Below, piece by piece: positions 6,166 to 12,522 of a stretch of DNA of 35,313 nucleotides (within the stretch, counting starts at the first letter, position 1; each line of letters begins with the position of its first letter). A model generated the notes under the pieces. The model did not search any database and had not been told where the DNA came from. It saw only the letters and a list, made by a program, of their open reading frames with translations. Location: the IMG/VR virus record IMGVR_UViG_3300047470_000206, positions 1 to 35,313 of that record. One strand, written 5' to 3'. The DNA is from a virus. The position numbers and the translations under genes are program-made.

Positions 6166-6377
6166 GCCACCACATCCCGAACTCCCAGTCACCCGCCCTC
6201 GCATGGCGCAAGTCGACGTACTCCGGCGGTCAGAACGACTGCGTGGAGGTGGCCGACGGTCTCCCCGTCGTCCCCGTCCGCGACAGCAAGGCCCCTGCTG
6301 GCCCTGCCCTGGTCTTCCCTGCCGGCGCCTGGAGCGCCTTCGTAGAGCGCGTCAAGTCGGGCGGCTTCGACGCCTGA
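6162..6377 (+). CDS. DUF397 protein, partner of the XRE regulator
   Basis: A 71-aa protein starting GTG and overlapping the XRE stop. It has the DUF397 signature: WRKSTYSGGQNDCVEVA near residues 14-30, VRDSK, GPALVFPAGAW and a final FV. DUF397 proteins commonly partner XRE/DUF5753 regulators, like BldB or WhiJ-associated proteins in Streptomyces. No DNA-binding motif of its own. A strong hairpin follows. Confidence 0.92.
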   Translation: MSHHIPNSQSPALAWRKSTYSGGQNDCVEVADGLPVVPVRDSKAPAGPALVFPAGAWSAFVERVKSGGFDA

Positions 6378-6395
6378 TCCGTTGCGCAACGCAAA

Positions 6396-6427
6396 GAGCC
6401 CCCGCCGGATGATCCCGACGGGGGCTC
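6396..6427. terminator. Bidirectional terminator between convergent genes
   Basis: GAGCCCCCG (6396-6404) pairs with CGGGGGCTC (6419-6427). It serves the DUF397 gene on the plus strand and the 6446-6682 gene on the minus strand. Confidence 0.8.
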
Positions 6428-6445
6428 ACTGTGTGGTGCTCAACG

Positions 6446-6682
6446 CTAGGGCGGAGGGGGCTTGATGTTGCGGCTGTCGCGACCGGTCAGCATCAGGTGG
6501 GGGTAGCGACGTTGGAACGCCGCAACCGCCTCCATGGCCTCCGCCCTGCTCTTTGTCAACGGCCGGACGATGATCAGGTCGTCTCTGCCCATTCCGTAGA
6601 CGAGCAGGAACCGCCGCCACCACTCCAGGCTCTCGTACGGCGGCTTCACGCCGTTCTCGTCGCGCATGGATGGATAAGTCAT
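6446..6682 (-). CDS. Hypothetical protein, 78 aa
   Basis: Last gene of a leftward run. Contains YESLEWWRRFLLVYG and a DDLIIVRPLTKSRAEAMEAV segment ahead of a Pro-rich tail. Its start overlaps the preceding stop (ATGA). No family recognised. Terminated by the hairpin shared with DUF397. Confidence 0.7.
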   Translation of the reverse strand: MTYPSMRDENGVKPPYESLEWWRRFLLVYGMGRDDLIIVRPLTKSRAEAMEAVAAFQRRYPHLMLTGRDSRNIKPPPP

Positions 6683-6969
6683 GCGTCCTCGTCCTCTTGG
6701 TTCTCCGGCCGGCTGCCGTCCAGGTTCGCCGCCGTGCGCCGCGTACCTTCCGGGCCGGCGGGCGGGATCTTCCAGGTTCCGCGGCGCTCCGCTGGCTTCC
6801 CCTCCGCCTCGTCAGCCGCGCGGAGGAGGTAAGCAGCCAGGGCGCGAGCGTGGAAGGGGTCGAAGTGCTGCGGGTGCGGCCCCTCGTTTACGTCCAGTAC
6901 GACGCGACCGGGACTGGCGGACACCTCTGCGTACCCGTCGTTCGTCTGGTCAAAGACAGTGGCTTCCAT
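6679..6969 (-). CDS. Hypothetical protein, 96 aa
   Basis: An acidic protein. The middle (FDPFHARALAAYLLRAADEA) is a helix resembling those in small Streptomyces phage proteins that follow a beta-rich start, and the C-terminus is polar and probably disordered. The ATG at 6967-6969 has AAGGAGAG upstream. It lies 9 bases after the DUF2637 gene and overlaps the next gene by 4 bases. Function unknown. Confidence 0.7.
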   Translation of the reverse strand: MEATVFDQTNDGYAEVSASPGRVVLDVNEGPHPQHFDPFHARALAAYLLRAADEAEGKPAERRGTWKIPPAGPEGTRRTAANLDGSRPENQEDEDA

Positions 6970-6978
6970 CGTCTCTCC

Positions 6979-7644
6979 TTACGGTGCGCTGACGAGCCGA
7001 CGGGGCTTCAGCACGCTACGGGCTTCCTTCAGGTCGACGAGGACACGGCCGGCGACCGGTCCCGCGTACTTCTTCAGTCGGCCACCGTTTGCCGCGCCAC
7101 GGACCGTCGCCTCCGCCACGCCCAGCGCCGTTGCAGCCTCCGCGTACGTGACGAGGTGGGGCTTCTGGGCGCCGTTCACGGCCTGTCCGGAGAGTGGCGC
7201 CGTCGGAGGTGCGGGAGGCTCCTCAGCGGGCGCCTGTGGCTCCTGCGCGGGTGCCTCGCGCTGCTCGTCCTCGTGCTTCGGGCGTGAGTGGACGAGCAGC
7301 GAGCCACCGAGGAACGCAAGTGCCGGCCATCCGGCGACGATGACGCGGAGCTGAACGGGCATGGCTGCCATGTCCAGGACGCCGGCCGTCGCGATGTTGG
7401 CGCCCAGTGACGCCGCGAGGGCGAGCAGGAACCAGAACCACGCCGCGCGCTTCGCGACGTCGGGCGTCCGGATCCGCTTCCACGCCATGATCATGAGCAG
7501 GTCGACGGAAACCGGGTACGCCCACGCCTTCCAACCGCCCTGCCCCGCGGCCTCCGCGATGTCGTGGAGGTGGGCGAAGGACAAGGCGGCTGCGATCACG
7601 GCCTGTATCAGGATCGGGTCTATGCGCCGGATGCGGTTGAACAT
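6979..7644 (-). CDS. DUF2637/SpdB-like membrane protein with C-terminal helix-turn-helix
   Basis: A 221-aa protein. Residues 1-120 match the DUF2637 (SpdB-type) pattern, with four hydrophobic segments (around 12-30, 42-56, 66-90 and 98-116) and the helix end VDLLMIMAWKR. A Pro/Ala/Glu-rich linker follows (about 125-150). The C-terminal 60 residues (VTYAEAATALGVAEATVRGA) form an excisionase/MerR-like helix-turn-helix. SpdB proteins belong to plasmid spread in Streptomyces; in a phage the role is unknown. ATG 7644 follows AGAGGAGCC. Confidence 0.82.
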   Translation of the reverse strand: MFNRIRRIDPILIQAVIAAALSFAHLHDIAEAAGQGGWKAWAYPVSVDLLMIMAWKRIRTPDVAKRAAWFWFLLALAASLGANIATAGVLDMAAMPVQLRVIVAGWPALAFLGGSLLVHSRPKHEDEQREAPAQEPQAPAEEPPAPPTAPLSGQAVNGAQKPHLVTYAEAATALGVAEATVRGAANGGRLKKYAGPVAGRVLVDLKEARSVLKPRRLVSAP

Positions 7645-7679
7645 GGCTCCTCTTCGTGTGCGGTGTGGTGTGCGTCGGC

Positions 7680-7712
7680 GGAGCCCCTGGGTCCTCACTC
7701 CGCAGGGGCTCC
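7680..7712 (-). terminator. Terminator with AGTGAGG loop
   Basis: GGAGCCCCTG (7680-7689) pairs perfectly with CAGGGGCTCC (7703-7712), and on the minus strand the loop contains AGTGAGG. It ends the 7724-8221 transcript. Confidence 0.8.
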
Positions 7713-7723
7713 AGGGTGGTGCG

Positions 7724-8221
7724 TCAGGTGGCGCGGGCCAGGATCACGGCCGTGGCGCCGGCGGGGAACTCCAGGGGGATCCACGGGGCGCCCGTCGTGA
7801 CGTCGTACGTCGACGCCCACACGCCGCTTTCGTCATCCCCAACCACGGTGGCCACTACGGCGAACGGCTTTCCCTCGTCGTCGCACAGCACGTCGTGCGC
7901 CTGGAGCTGCCCCGCGGGGACCTCGTTGACGAGCGGCCCCTTCACCCGCAGGACACCCGCCTCCACGCGCTCACCGCAGACCATGATGAACGAGTCGTGA
8001 CCGGGCTCCACCTTCTCCGCATCCCGCCAGATGAAGACGACGCCCGGGGCGCGGTGTTCGACGTGGTCGACGGTGTAGCCGCGGGTACCCCACGAGGCAA
8101 CCTCACCGTCGCACATCACGCCCGGGAGGCAGACGACGTCACCCTTCTTCAGGTCGTTCAGGGCCACGAGGTCGTAGCGCGTGGTGTCGAAGATGGGCAC
8201 CTGCGTGGTGGTGGCGTTCAT
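7724..8221 (-). CDS. Hypothetical beta-rich protein, 165 aa
   Basis: A single-gene unit between its own promoter/operator and a terminator. The sequence alternates short strands: LKKGDVVCLPG near residues 26-36, then VVFIWRDAEKVEPGHDSFIM, AHDVLCDDEGKPFAVV, and a C-terminal FPAGATAVIL. It may consist of two or three small SH3-like barrels, as in several other genes here. ATG 8221 sits behind GAGGAGAACACC. Early expression is likely from its promoter class. Confidence 0.75.
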   Translation of the reverse strand: MNATTTQVPIFDTTRYDLVALNDLKKGDVVCLPGVMCDGEVASWGTRGYTVDHVEHRAPGVVFIWRDAEKVEPGHDSFIMVCGERVEAGVLRVKGPLVNEVPAGQLQAHDVLCDDEGKPFAVVATVVGDDESGVWASTYDVTTGAPWIPLEFPAGATAVILARAT

Positions 8222-8259
8222 GGTGTTCTCCTCAATGCGTGTGTCCCTCGCGTGGATCC

Positions 8260-8315
8260 ATAGTGGCATGGTTATGACGACCAGCACAAGTCATTCACGC
8301 TAGTCGACTGACGTG
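8260..8315 (-). promoter_or_regulatory. Early promoter with operator palindrome, copy 1
   Basis: Reading leftward: palindrome CACG..AGTCGACT..CGTG (8296-8315), then TTGTGC (8284-8289) within TTGTGCTGGTCG, 18-base spacer, then CACTAT (8260-8265). It directs transcription of 7724-8221 and sits right after the terminator of the previous gene. Confidence 0.6.
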
Positions 8316-8319
8316 ACTT

Positions 8320-8352
8320 GGAGCCCCCGCGACCTCACTTCGCAGGGGCTCC
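8320..8352 (-). terminator. Terminator with AGTGAGG loop
   Basis: GGAGCCCC pairs with GGGGCTCC across a loop holding AGTGAGG on the minus strand. It ends the 8365-9630 gene. Confidence 0.8.
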
Positions 8353-8364
8353 GAGGGGAGGAAG

Positions 8365-9630
8365 CTAGCTGAACCGCTCGTACGTCGGCCGACTGTTGGC
8401 CGGCGCCGTTGACACCTCGCGGAAGGACGACCGAAGCGCCTCGTCGGTGCCCTGCGGTTCACCCTCGTCGGTAAGGCACTCCTCGCAGCTCTCCTGCGGC
8501 TGCTCCTGGTGGTCCGGGCAGACCACCTTGACGACGTACTCCGTGTCTCCGTCGTCCTCCGCCATGTAGAACGCCGCGTCGTTCGCCGCCTGTACCGCGC
8601 AGTCCGCCCGGTCGATCGGCCCTTCATCGCCGAAGACGCCGTACTCGTGGCCGAACTCGCACTTCACCGCGGAGGTGACGCCGGGCTTCAGAGCGAAGCC
8701 GTGACCGCACTTCGGACCGCGGACGCCCACCGTTCCGCGCCGCTCGATGTCGCTCAGCTCGTCCCCGCTCAGCGTCGACCGGTCCACGGCGCGCATGCTG
8801 TCGGTGCGTACGGTCACGACTCCGCGGCCGTCGCTCAGGACCGTTCGGTCGATTCCCTCGGAGTTGACCCCGTGAGACCAGGGCTCACGGTCGATTGCTA
8901 CGCGGATGGTCATCGGCTTTGTGCCGACGGTCACCGCTTCGACGATGTCACCAGCGCTGAGCGTCGGTACGATGGCCAGCTCGTCAACGAAGAACCGGCC
9001 CCGCCGACCAGCACCCATGTCGCCCTCAACGGGGTCCATGTCGACGCCGACGTACTGACGGTCGTAGTTGTCGTGGTCAGGGTCTGTGACGCGTCCGATG
9101 TCGTAACCGTTGACGGTTCCCGGCCGTCCCTTGGGCGTCATGACGCGGGTGCCCTGCGGGAGGTCGGTGGCGGGCTGCTCGTCCTGGACGACCGGGGCCG
9201 ACTCCGTCAGCACGCTCAGCGGGAGGCCCTTGACCAGTCCACAGCCCTCCGACAGGTGCGACGTCGCGTGGATGTCGTCGCCCGGCTGCGGAGCGATCGG
9301 GATGTGACGAGGTGCCGACGCCGGCTCCGGGTACTCAGCGTCAGCGAACTTCTCGCCGTTGCGGAAGGCGACGTCCATCGTCTTGTACGCCTTGCTGTGG
9401 AGCTGACGGCCCTGGAGGTTGAACACGAGGACTTCGAACTTCTCGCCGTCCTCCGTCGCGCTGATCATGACCTTGTTGCGCGTGCCGAAGTACTCCGGCA
9501 GTTCCGCGAAGTCGGTGAGCCTCCACTCACTCCCCGGGCGGTCGGTGTACTGGCGGGTGCGGACGGCCTGACGAAGGCGCTCGTACAGCTTGACGCAACG
9601 AGCGGTGGCTTCGAAGTCGTGGTCCGTCAT
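8365..9630 (-). CDS. Large hypothetical protein, 421 aa
   Basis: Transcribed alone from an early promoter. The N-terminal ~75 residues (VKLYERLRQAVRTRQYTDRP) form a helix and strands. The middle contains short beta repeats (LPQGTRVMTPKGRPGTVNGY, about 150-170; LSAGDIVEAV, about 222-231) like the KVGD barrels elsewhere in the window. The C-terminal third has possible metal ligands (CGHGFALKPGVTSAVKCEFG; CPDHQ; CEEC). ATG 9630 follows GGAGGAG. No family is recognised. Promoter class and position suggest an early takeover protein, which is inference. Confidence 0.8.
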   Translation of the reverse strand: MTDHDFEATARCVKLYERLRQAVRTRQYTDRPGSEWRLTDFAELPEYFGTRNKVMISATEDGEKFEVLVFNLQGRQLHSKAYKTMDVAFRNGEKFADAEYPEPASAPRHIPIAPQPGDDIHATSHLSEGCGLVKGLPLSVLTESAPVVQDEQPATDLPQGTRVMTPKGRPGTVNGYDIGRVTDPDHDNYDRQYVGVDMDPVEGDMGAGRRGRFFVDELAIVPTLSAGDIVEAVTVGTKPMTIRVAIDREPWSHGVNSEGIDRTVLSDGRGVVTVRTDSMRAVDRSTLSGDELSDIERRGTVGVRGPKCGHGFALKPGVTSAVKCEFGHEYGVFGDEGPIDRADCAVQAANDAAFYMAEDDGDTEYVVKVVCPDHQEQPQESCEECLTDEGEPQGTDEALRSSFREVSTAPANSRPTYERFS

Positions 9631-9664
9631 GTGAATCTCCTCCATCAGTCCTTCGCGTGAGACG

Positions 9665-9719
9665 ACTATCGCACACATATGGCGACCAGCACAAGTCATT
9701 CACGCTAGTCGACTGACGC
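9665..9719 (-). promoter_or_regulatory. Early promoter with operator palindrome, copy 2
   Basis: Palindrome core CGCTAGTCGACTGACG (9703-9718), then TTGTGC (9689-9694), 18 bases, GATAGT (9665-9670). About 36 bp match copy 1 almost exactly. It lies 35 bp upstream of the 8365-9630 start. Confidence 0.6.
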
Positions 9720-9721
9720 TC

Positions 9722-9895
9722 CTACTCCCCCGCCTTGATGAGCGCCGCCAGCGAGTCCCCCGGCAGCGTCACGACGAACCCTCCGCGTACGCGGGTGACC
9801 TCGTGCCGGCGCCGGACGGCCACGGCCAGGAGGTGATGGACGCCAGCCGGAGTCAGGGGCGCGGAGAGGCCGTTGTTCAGGGTCAGGCGGTACAC
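9722..9895 (-). CDS. Hypothetical protein, 57 aa
   Basis: The start taken is GTG at 9893-9895, with GGGGAGTCGGC upstream and a 13-base overlap with the upstream gene; longer readings would overlap that gene much further. The sequence MYRLTLNNGLSAPLTPAGVH looks like a strand-helix-strand unit ending in a basic patch and a helix (LAALIKAGE). Function unknown. No hairpin separates it from the operator copy 2. Confidence 0.6.
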   Translation of the reverse strand: MYRLTLNNGLSAPLTPAGVHHLLAVAVRRRHEVTRVRGGFVVTLPGDSLAALIKAGE

Positions 9896-10107
9896 GCCGA
9901 CTCCCCCGCCGGTCTCCGGACGTCCAGCTCCAGGGCTTTCGACATGTAGACGCGTCCCTCCACGGCGTCGACGTAGACGGACCCGTACGGTCCCCACGTG
10001 CCCGCGTGCTGGACGGTCCACGTCCTTCCGTGACGCTCGAAGACGTCGCCAGGCTGAAGCTCCGTCGACTTGACGGGGATCGTCTCCGGCTCCTGCTCGG
10101 TCGTCAT
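9883..10107 (-). CDS. Hypothetical protein, 74 aa
   Basis: An SH3-like small protein: LQPGDVFERHGRTWTVQHAG (about 17-36) resembles the strand-turn-strand start of KOW/SH3 barrels that recur in this genome. ATG 10107 overlaps the stop of the secreted peptide gene upstream (ATGA) and has AGAGGAA. No function known. Confidence 0.7.
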   Translation of the reverse strand: MTTEQEPETIPVKSTELQPGDVFERHGRTWTVQHAGTWGPYGSVYVDAVEGRVYMSKALELDVRRPAGESACTA

Positions 10108-10271
10108 CGGGATTCCTCTCCGTAGTCTTCCGGGTGAAGCGTCCACGTGGTCGTCACGTGCGGAACGGGCGTGCGCTCCGGGGCCGGCGTCGGGTCGATC
10201 GAGACGACGGACAGGAGGGCGGTAGCTGCGGTGCCGGCGATGACAACGGCCGCGCGGATGGACGGGCGCAT
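10104..10271 (-). CDS. Small exported or membrane peptide, 55 aa
   Basis: A short ORF starting MRPSIRAAVVIAGTAATALL. A basic N-end and a 16-residue hydrophobic stretch indicate a signal peptide or single membrane anchor, followed by a Pro/Thr-rich exterior segment. It has a very strong ribosome site (GAGGAGGTGAC) and its stop overlaps the next start, so I am fairly confident it is translated. Its role is unknown. Confidence 0.7.
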   Translation of the reverse strand: MRPSIRAAVVIAGTAATALLSVVSIDPTPAPERTPVPHVTTTWTLHPEDYGEESR

Positions 10272-10280
10272 GTCACCTCC

Positions 10281-10409
10281 TCAGTCTTTCGTGGTGTCGC
10301 GACGGGCGATGCGGCGGGCCCGCTCGCGGCTCACGCGCATCCACGCTCCGGCGAGTATGGCGATTGCGGGCGGCCACGCGGCCAGGACAATCCACACCCA
10401 GTCAGGCAT
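10281..10409 (-). CDS. Single-span membrane peptide, 42 aa
   Basis: A short ORF with one transmembrane helix (WVWIVLAAWPPAIAILAGAW, residues 4-23), then a strongly basic tail rich in Arg. Start ATG 10409 behind GGAGGAAGCC. The next gene begins 10 bases later. It is of the size and layout of small phage membrane proteins (holin-like or superinfection types), but nothing assigns it. Confidence 0.65.
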   Translation of the reverse strand: MPDWVWIVLAAWPPAIAILAGAWMRVSRERARRIARRDTTKD

Positions 10410-10439
10410 GGCTTCCTCCTTCGTTGGAGTCCGATAGTG

Positions 10440-10520
10440 CTTCGAGTGCCCCGGGCGGGATTCGAACCCGCTGGTTACGCCGGACCGGGACGGCAGTGCT
10501 ATCGAATGCTGTGCTCGAAG
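10440..10520 (-). ncRNA. Partial tRNA-like element with a T-arm
   Basis: An intact T-arm (GCGGG-TTCGAAT-CCCGC, 10455-10471 on the complement) and a possible anticodon-type stem GCCG/CGGC are bounded by CTTCGAG and CTCGAAG (7 bp pairing at the two ends). Eight extra bases between the T-stem and the end pairing and the lack of a D-arm rule out a normal tRNA. It overlaps the last codons of the 113-aa gene. Tentative. Confidence 0.35.
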
Positions 10521-10840
10521 TTGATTCGCGCGTCCAGGATGGTGCTTACCTCCTCCCACTCGTCGACCGTCAGGGCGTGCCCCCATCGCGGGTCGCCGTA
10601 GTTGCGGACGTAGCCAGCCAGCGCCTTGATACAGCCCTCCCGCGTGCGCGGCGACGTGACGACGTTCTCCTGCCCCGGTTTTCCGTAGTCGGTCATGACC
10701 GACCACCCGAAGAACGATGCCTCCGCCATCCACACGGAGTAGCGGCCCCAGTGGTGCCAGTCGTACGACAGGCGGGTTGCGCGAGCGCGCGGGATGGCTG
10801 CCAGTTCGGCAGCGGTGATCGGCATCGTCGACGTGGTCAT
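10499..10840 (-). CDS. Hypothetical protein, 113 aa, downstream of a ribozyme
   Basis: Not recognised. The protein begins MTTSTMPITAAELAAIPRAR. A tryptophan-rich middle (DWHHWGRYSVWMAEASFFGW) suggests a compact alpha-beta fold, and the end is a helix (TVDEWEEVSTILDA). ATG 10840 sits behind GGGAGGGGAACG. A hammerhead ribozyme lies between the upstream stop and this ribosome site, so self-cleavage would give this mRNA a new 5' end about 55 nt before the start. Confidence 0.72.
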   Translation of the reverse strand: MTTSTMPITAAELAAIPRARATRLSYDWHHWGRYSVWMAEASFFGWSVMTDYGKPGQENVVTSPRTREGCIKALAGYVRNYGDPRWGHALTVDEWEEVSTILDARINFEHSIR

Positions 10841-10857
10841 GTCGTTCCCCTCCCCTA

Positions 10858-10920
10858 TGGCCTGCCTCATCAGGGCGGGTAGGCCATTCCCCGCCGACGG
10901 CCCGGAGGCCGTTTCGGCTA
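10858..10920 (-). ncRNA. Type II hammerhead ribozyme A
   Basis: All core elements occur in order on the minus strand. GAAAC (10911-10915) opens stem III (ACGGCC-TCCG-GGCCGT). The cleavage triplet GTC (10896-10898) follows, then stem I (GGCGGG/CCCGCC), CTGATGA (10867-10873), and open stem II (GGC with GCC). Loop I (TGGCCT) can pair with AGGCCA just after stem II, a pseudoknot typical of active natural hammerheads. The predicted cut is between 10896 and 10895. The 5' end is the TAG stop of the preceding gene. Confidence 0.88.
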
Positions 10921-11103
10921 AAGACTCGCGCCGCACGCTTCGCAAGCCGTCGCGTCGGACTCCCTGAAGACCATTCCGACGGTCTCCGCGATGCTCACGA
11001 ACCGGCGGGAGATCTCACGACCGCACCAATCCGCGTAGCGGCACACGGGGTGCAGCGTCTCGTCGCCGTTGTCGTCGATCACGGTTACCAACTTGACGCT
11101 CAT
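10918..11103 (-). CDS. Small Cys-rich hypothetical protein, 61 aa
   Basis: First gene after an early promoter. Four cysteines (CRYADWC around residues 21-27; ACEACG near the end) could bind a metal ion. ATG 11103 has GGAGGGGCGG upstream. Its TAG stop forms part of the hammerhead's stem II. Function unknown. Confidence 0.72.
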   Translation of the reverse strand: MSVKLVTVIDDNGDETLHPVCRYADWCGREISRRFVSIAETVGMVFRESDATACEACGASL

Positions 11104-11151
11104 TTCCGCCCCTCCCCTTCGTGGCCCCTCCGTGAGGCCCCTACGTGAACG

Positions 11152-11206
11152 ACTATCGCACACATATGGCGACCAGCACAACATGTCACGCTAGTCGACT
11201 TACGTG
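11152..11206 (-). promoter_or_regulatory. Early promoter with operator palindrome, copy 3
   Basis: Palindrome variant CACGCTAGTCGACTTACGTG (11187-11206), TTGTGC (11176-11181), 18-base spacer, GATAGT (11152-11157). It drives the 10918-11103 gene and probably the ribozyme-separated gene behind it. Confidence 0.6.
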
Positions 11207-11215
11207 ACTTCGGGC

Positions 11216-11980
11216 TCAAGCTGCGGTCGACAACTCCGCCTCCGCCTTGCGAAGATCTTCCTGCGCCCAGACGTCGGACGGCTTACGGGCCACGCGCTCA
11301 CGGGCCTTGATGAGCCGCATGCGCGCGCTCAGCACTTCATCCGTCTGCAACTCGTCAGCCGTACGCGTCCAGTCGACGCCTGCCAACTCGTCGGCAGCCA
11401 CCTGGCGGGCGCGATCGCGTGTCTTGAACACGGTCCCGAGGGAGACACCGCGGGGCTTCTCGTCCGTGGCGGAGGCCAGATGCAGGAACGTCCAGCCGTC
11501 GCCACAACGCTCCAGGGAGAGGCCGGGAAGCGTCTCGTCGACGGCGCGCGCCATGGTCTCCGCTACCTCCCGCGTCGCGTACTCGCCGGGGGCGACCTCG
11601 TCCAAGTAGTCGGGGATCCCCACCTTGAAAGTCACCTTCGGCCACCCTTTGCGGGTGTCGACGTAATTGCACTTCGGCAGGTTGAACTTCCGCAGCCGAC
11701 GCGTCTCGTGCGACTCCTTGGTCTGTCGGATGGCGTTCTCCTTCGCTCGCGCCCCGGAGCCAGCCCAGCCTTCCCGGTCCTTCCAGCGCTTCCGCTCCAG
11801 GGCCGCCATGTCGTCCGTGTGGGCGCGGTCCAGTTCCGCCGTGTGCATCTCCTCCAGCGCCGCCTTCACGGCCTTCGTGTGCGCCGCTTCGAGCTGCTTC
11901 GCGGATCCCGCGCGCTCCGTGCGGACGACACGCTCCACGCCGTAGACACGGACCGTGGTCTCCCGGAAGTCGCTGCTCAT
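11216..11980 (-). CDS. Hypothetical protein with coiled coil, 254 aa, downstream of a ribozyme
   Basis: The N-terminus is a strand pair. Residues 24-95 are a long charged helix (AKQLEAAHTKAVKAALEEMH, then ERKRWKDREGW), likely a coiled coil. The middle has KVTFKVGIPDYLDEV and a segment LGTVFKTRDRARQVAADELA. The C-terminus is helical with lysine and glutamate. ATG 11980 follows GGGGCGGGGAC. No function is recognised. Hammerhead B sits between it and the preceding gene, parallel to the ribozyme A arrangement. Confidence 0.75.
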   Translation of the reverse strand: MSSDFRETTVRVYGVERVVRTERAGSAKQLEAAHTKAVKAALEEMHTAELDRAHTDDMAALERKRWKDREGWAGSGARAKENAIRQTKESHETRRLRKFNLPKCNYVDTRKGWPKVTFKVGIPDYLDEVAPGEYATREVAETMARAVDETLPGLSLERCGDGWTFLHLASATDEKPRGVSLGTVFKTRDRARQVAADELAGVDWTRTADELQTDEVLSARMRLIKARERVARKPSDVWAQEDLRKAEAELSTAA

Positions 11981-11995
11981 GTCCCCGCCCCTTTC

Positions 11996-12057
11996 GGTCT
12001 GCCTCATCAGGCCCGGGAGACCATTCCCGGACGACGCCCCGGAGGGCGTTTCGGCTA
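11996..12057 (-). ncRNA. Type II hammerhead ribozyme B
   Basis: Same architecture as ribozyme A. GAAAC (12048-12052), stem III (ACGCCC-TCCG-GGGCGT), GTC at 12033-12035, stem I (GTCCGGG/CCCGGGC), CTGATGA (12004-12010), stem II (GGC/GCC). Loop I GGTCT pairs with AGACC (11996-12000). Compared with A, both sides of this pseudoknot and of stems I and III change together, so base pairing is conserved. Cleavage is predicted between 12033 and 12032. It starts at the TAG stop of the upstream gene. Confidence 0.88.
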
Positions 12058-12234
12058 GCGGATGGCGGAGGGAAGCAGCCCCGTCGGCTCACCCGCGTTC
12101 AGGCTCTTGGCGATGTGGCGAACGTCGGCGTGAGTGCCGAACGCCCCAAGGCTGGTGACCTTGACCGGACCGGCGGCGCCAGCGTCCGTGCGAGTGACGT
12201 ACCAGTTGAAGCCGTCAGTCCCGGTGCCGTACAT
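12055..12234 (-). CDS. Hypothetical protein, 59 aa
   Basis: A small protein beginning MYGTGTDGFNWYVTRTDAGA, predicted as strands plus a helix (HADVRHIAKSLNAG). ATG 12234 with GGGGAGGCAG. It is the first gene behind early promoter copy 4, and its TAG stop is the 5' edge of hammerhead B. Function unknown. Confidence 0.72.
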   Translation of the reverse strand: MYGTGTDGFNWYVTRTDAGAAGPVKVTSLGAFGTHADVRHIAKSLNAGEPTGLLPSAIR

Positions 12235-12280
12235 GTCTGCCTCCCCTTCGCGGCTCTCCGTGAGCCGCTTGTGTGACTCC

Positions 12281-12336
12281 ATAGTCGCACACATATGGCG
12301 ACCAGCACAACATGCCGCGCTAGTCGACTAGCGCGG
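12281..12336 (-). promoter_or_regulatory. Early promoter with perfect operator palindrome, copy 4
   Basis: A perfect 22-bp palindrome (12315-12336) with core CGCTAGTCGACTAGCG, then TTGTGC (12305-12310), 18 bases, GACTAT (12281-12286). This is the most symmetric of the operator sites. Confidence 0.65.
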
Positions 12337-12345
12337 AACGACCGA

Positions 12346-12372
12346 AGGCCCGGAGCATCGCGCCCCGGGCCT
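12346..12372 (-). terminator. Hairpin terminator
   Basis: AGGCCCGG (12346-12353) pairs with CCGGGCCT (12365-12372). It ends the operon that begins upstream with the sigma factor or the SH3-repeat genes. Confidence 0.75.
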
Positions 12373-12378
12373 CCCTGG

Positions 12379-12522
12379 TCAGACTGGTTCGTTGGGCAGG
12401 ATCACGTCGCCGTCCACCGTGCGGTAGGTGGCGCAGCCCTCGCACAGCGGTGTCTCAACGTCGCCAACGCTGAACGTGCCGACCGCCGCGCGTGCGAAGC
12501 AGCCTTCACAGTCGTCAACCAC
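12379..12522 (-). CDS. Zinc-ribbon microprotein, 47 aa
   Basis: A 47-aa ORF reading MVDDCEGCFARAAVGTFSVG and ending in ...CEGCATYRT...: two CxxC pairs (DCEGC and LCEGC) spaced like a treble-clef zinc ribbon. Start GTG (12520-12522) overlaps the upstream stop. There is a good in-frame stop just ahead of the hairpin terminator. Possibly a small transcription or nuclease modulator; no evidence for which. Confidence 0.7.
   Translation of the reverse strand: MVDDCEGCFARAAVGTFSVGDVETPLCEGCATYRTVDGDVILPNEPV

Noticed and set aside
8509-9660. A 383-aa plus-strand frame opposite the 421-aa gene
   Set aside because: Arg/Val/His-rich shadow typical of high-GC DNA; the minus strand has promoter, ribosome site and terminator.
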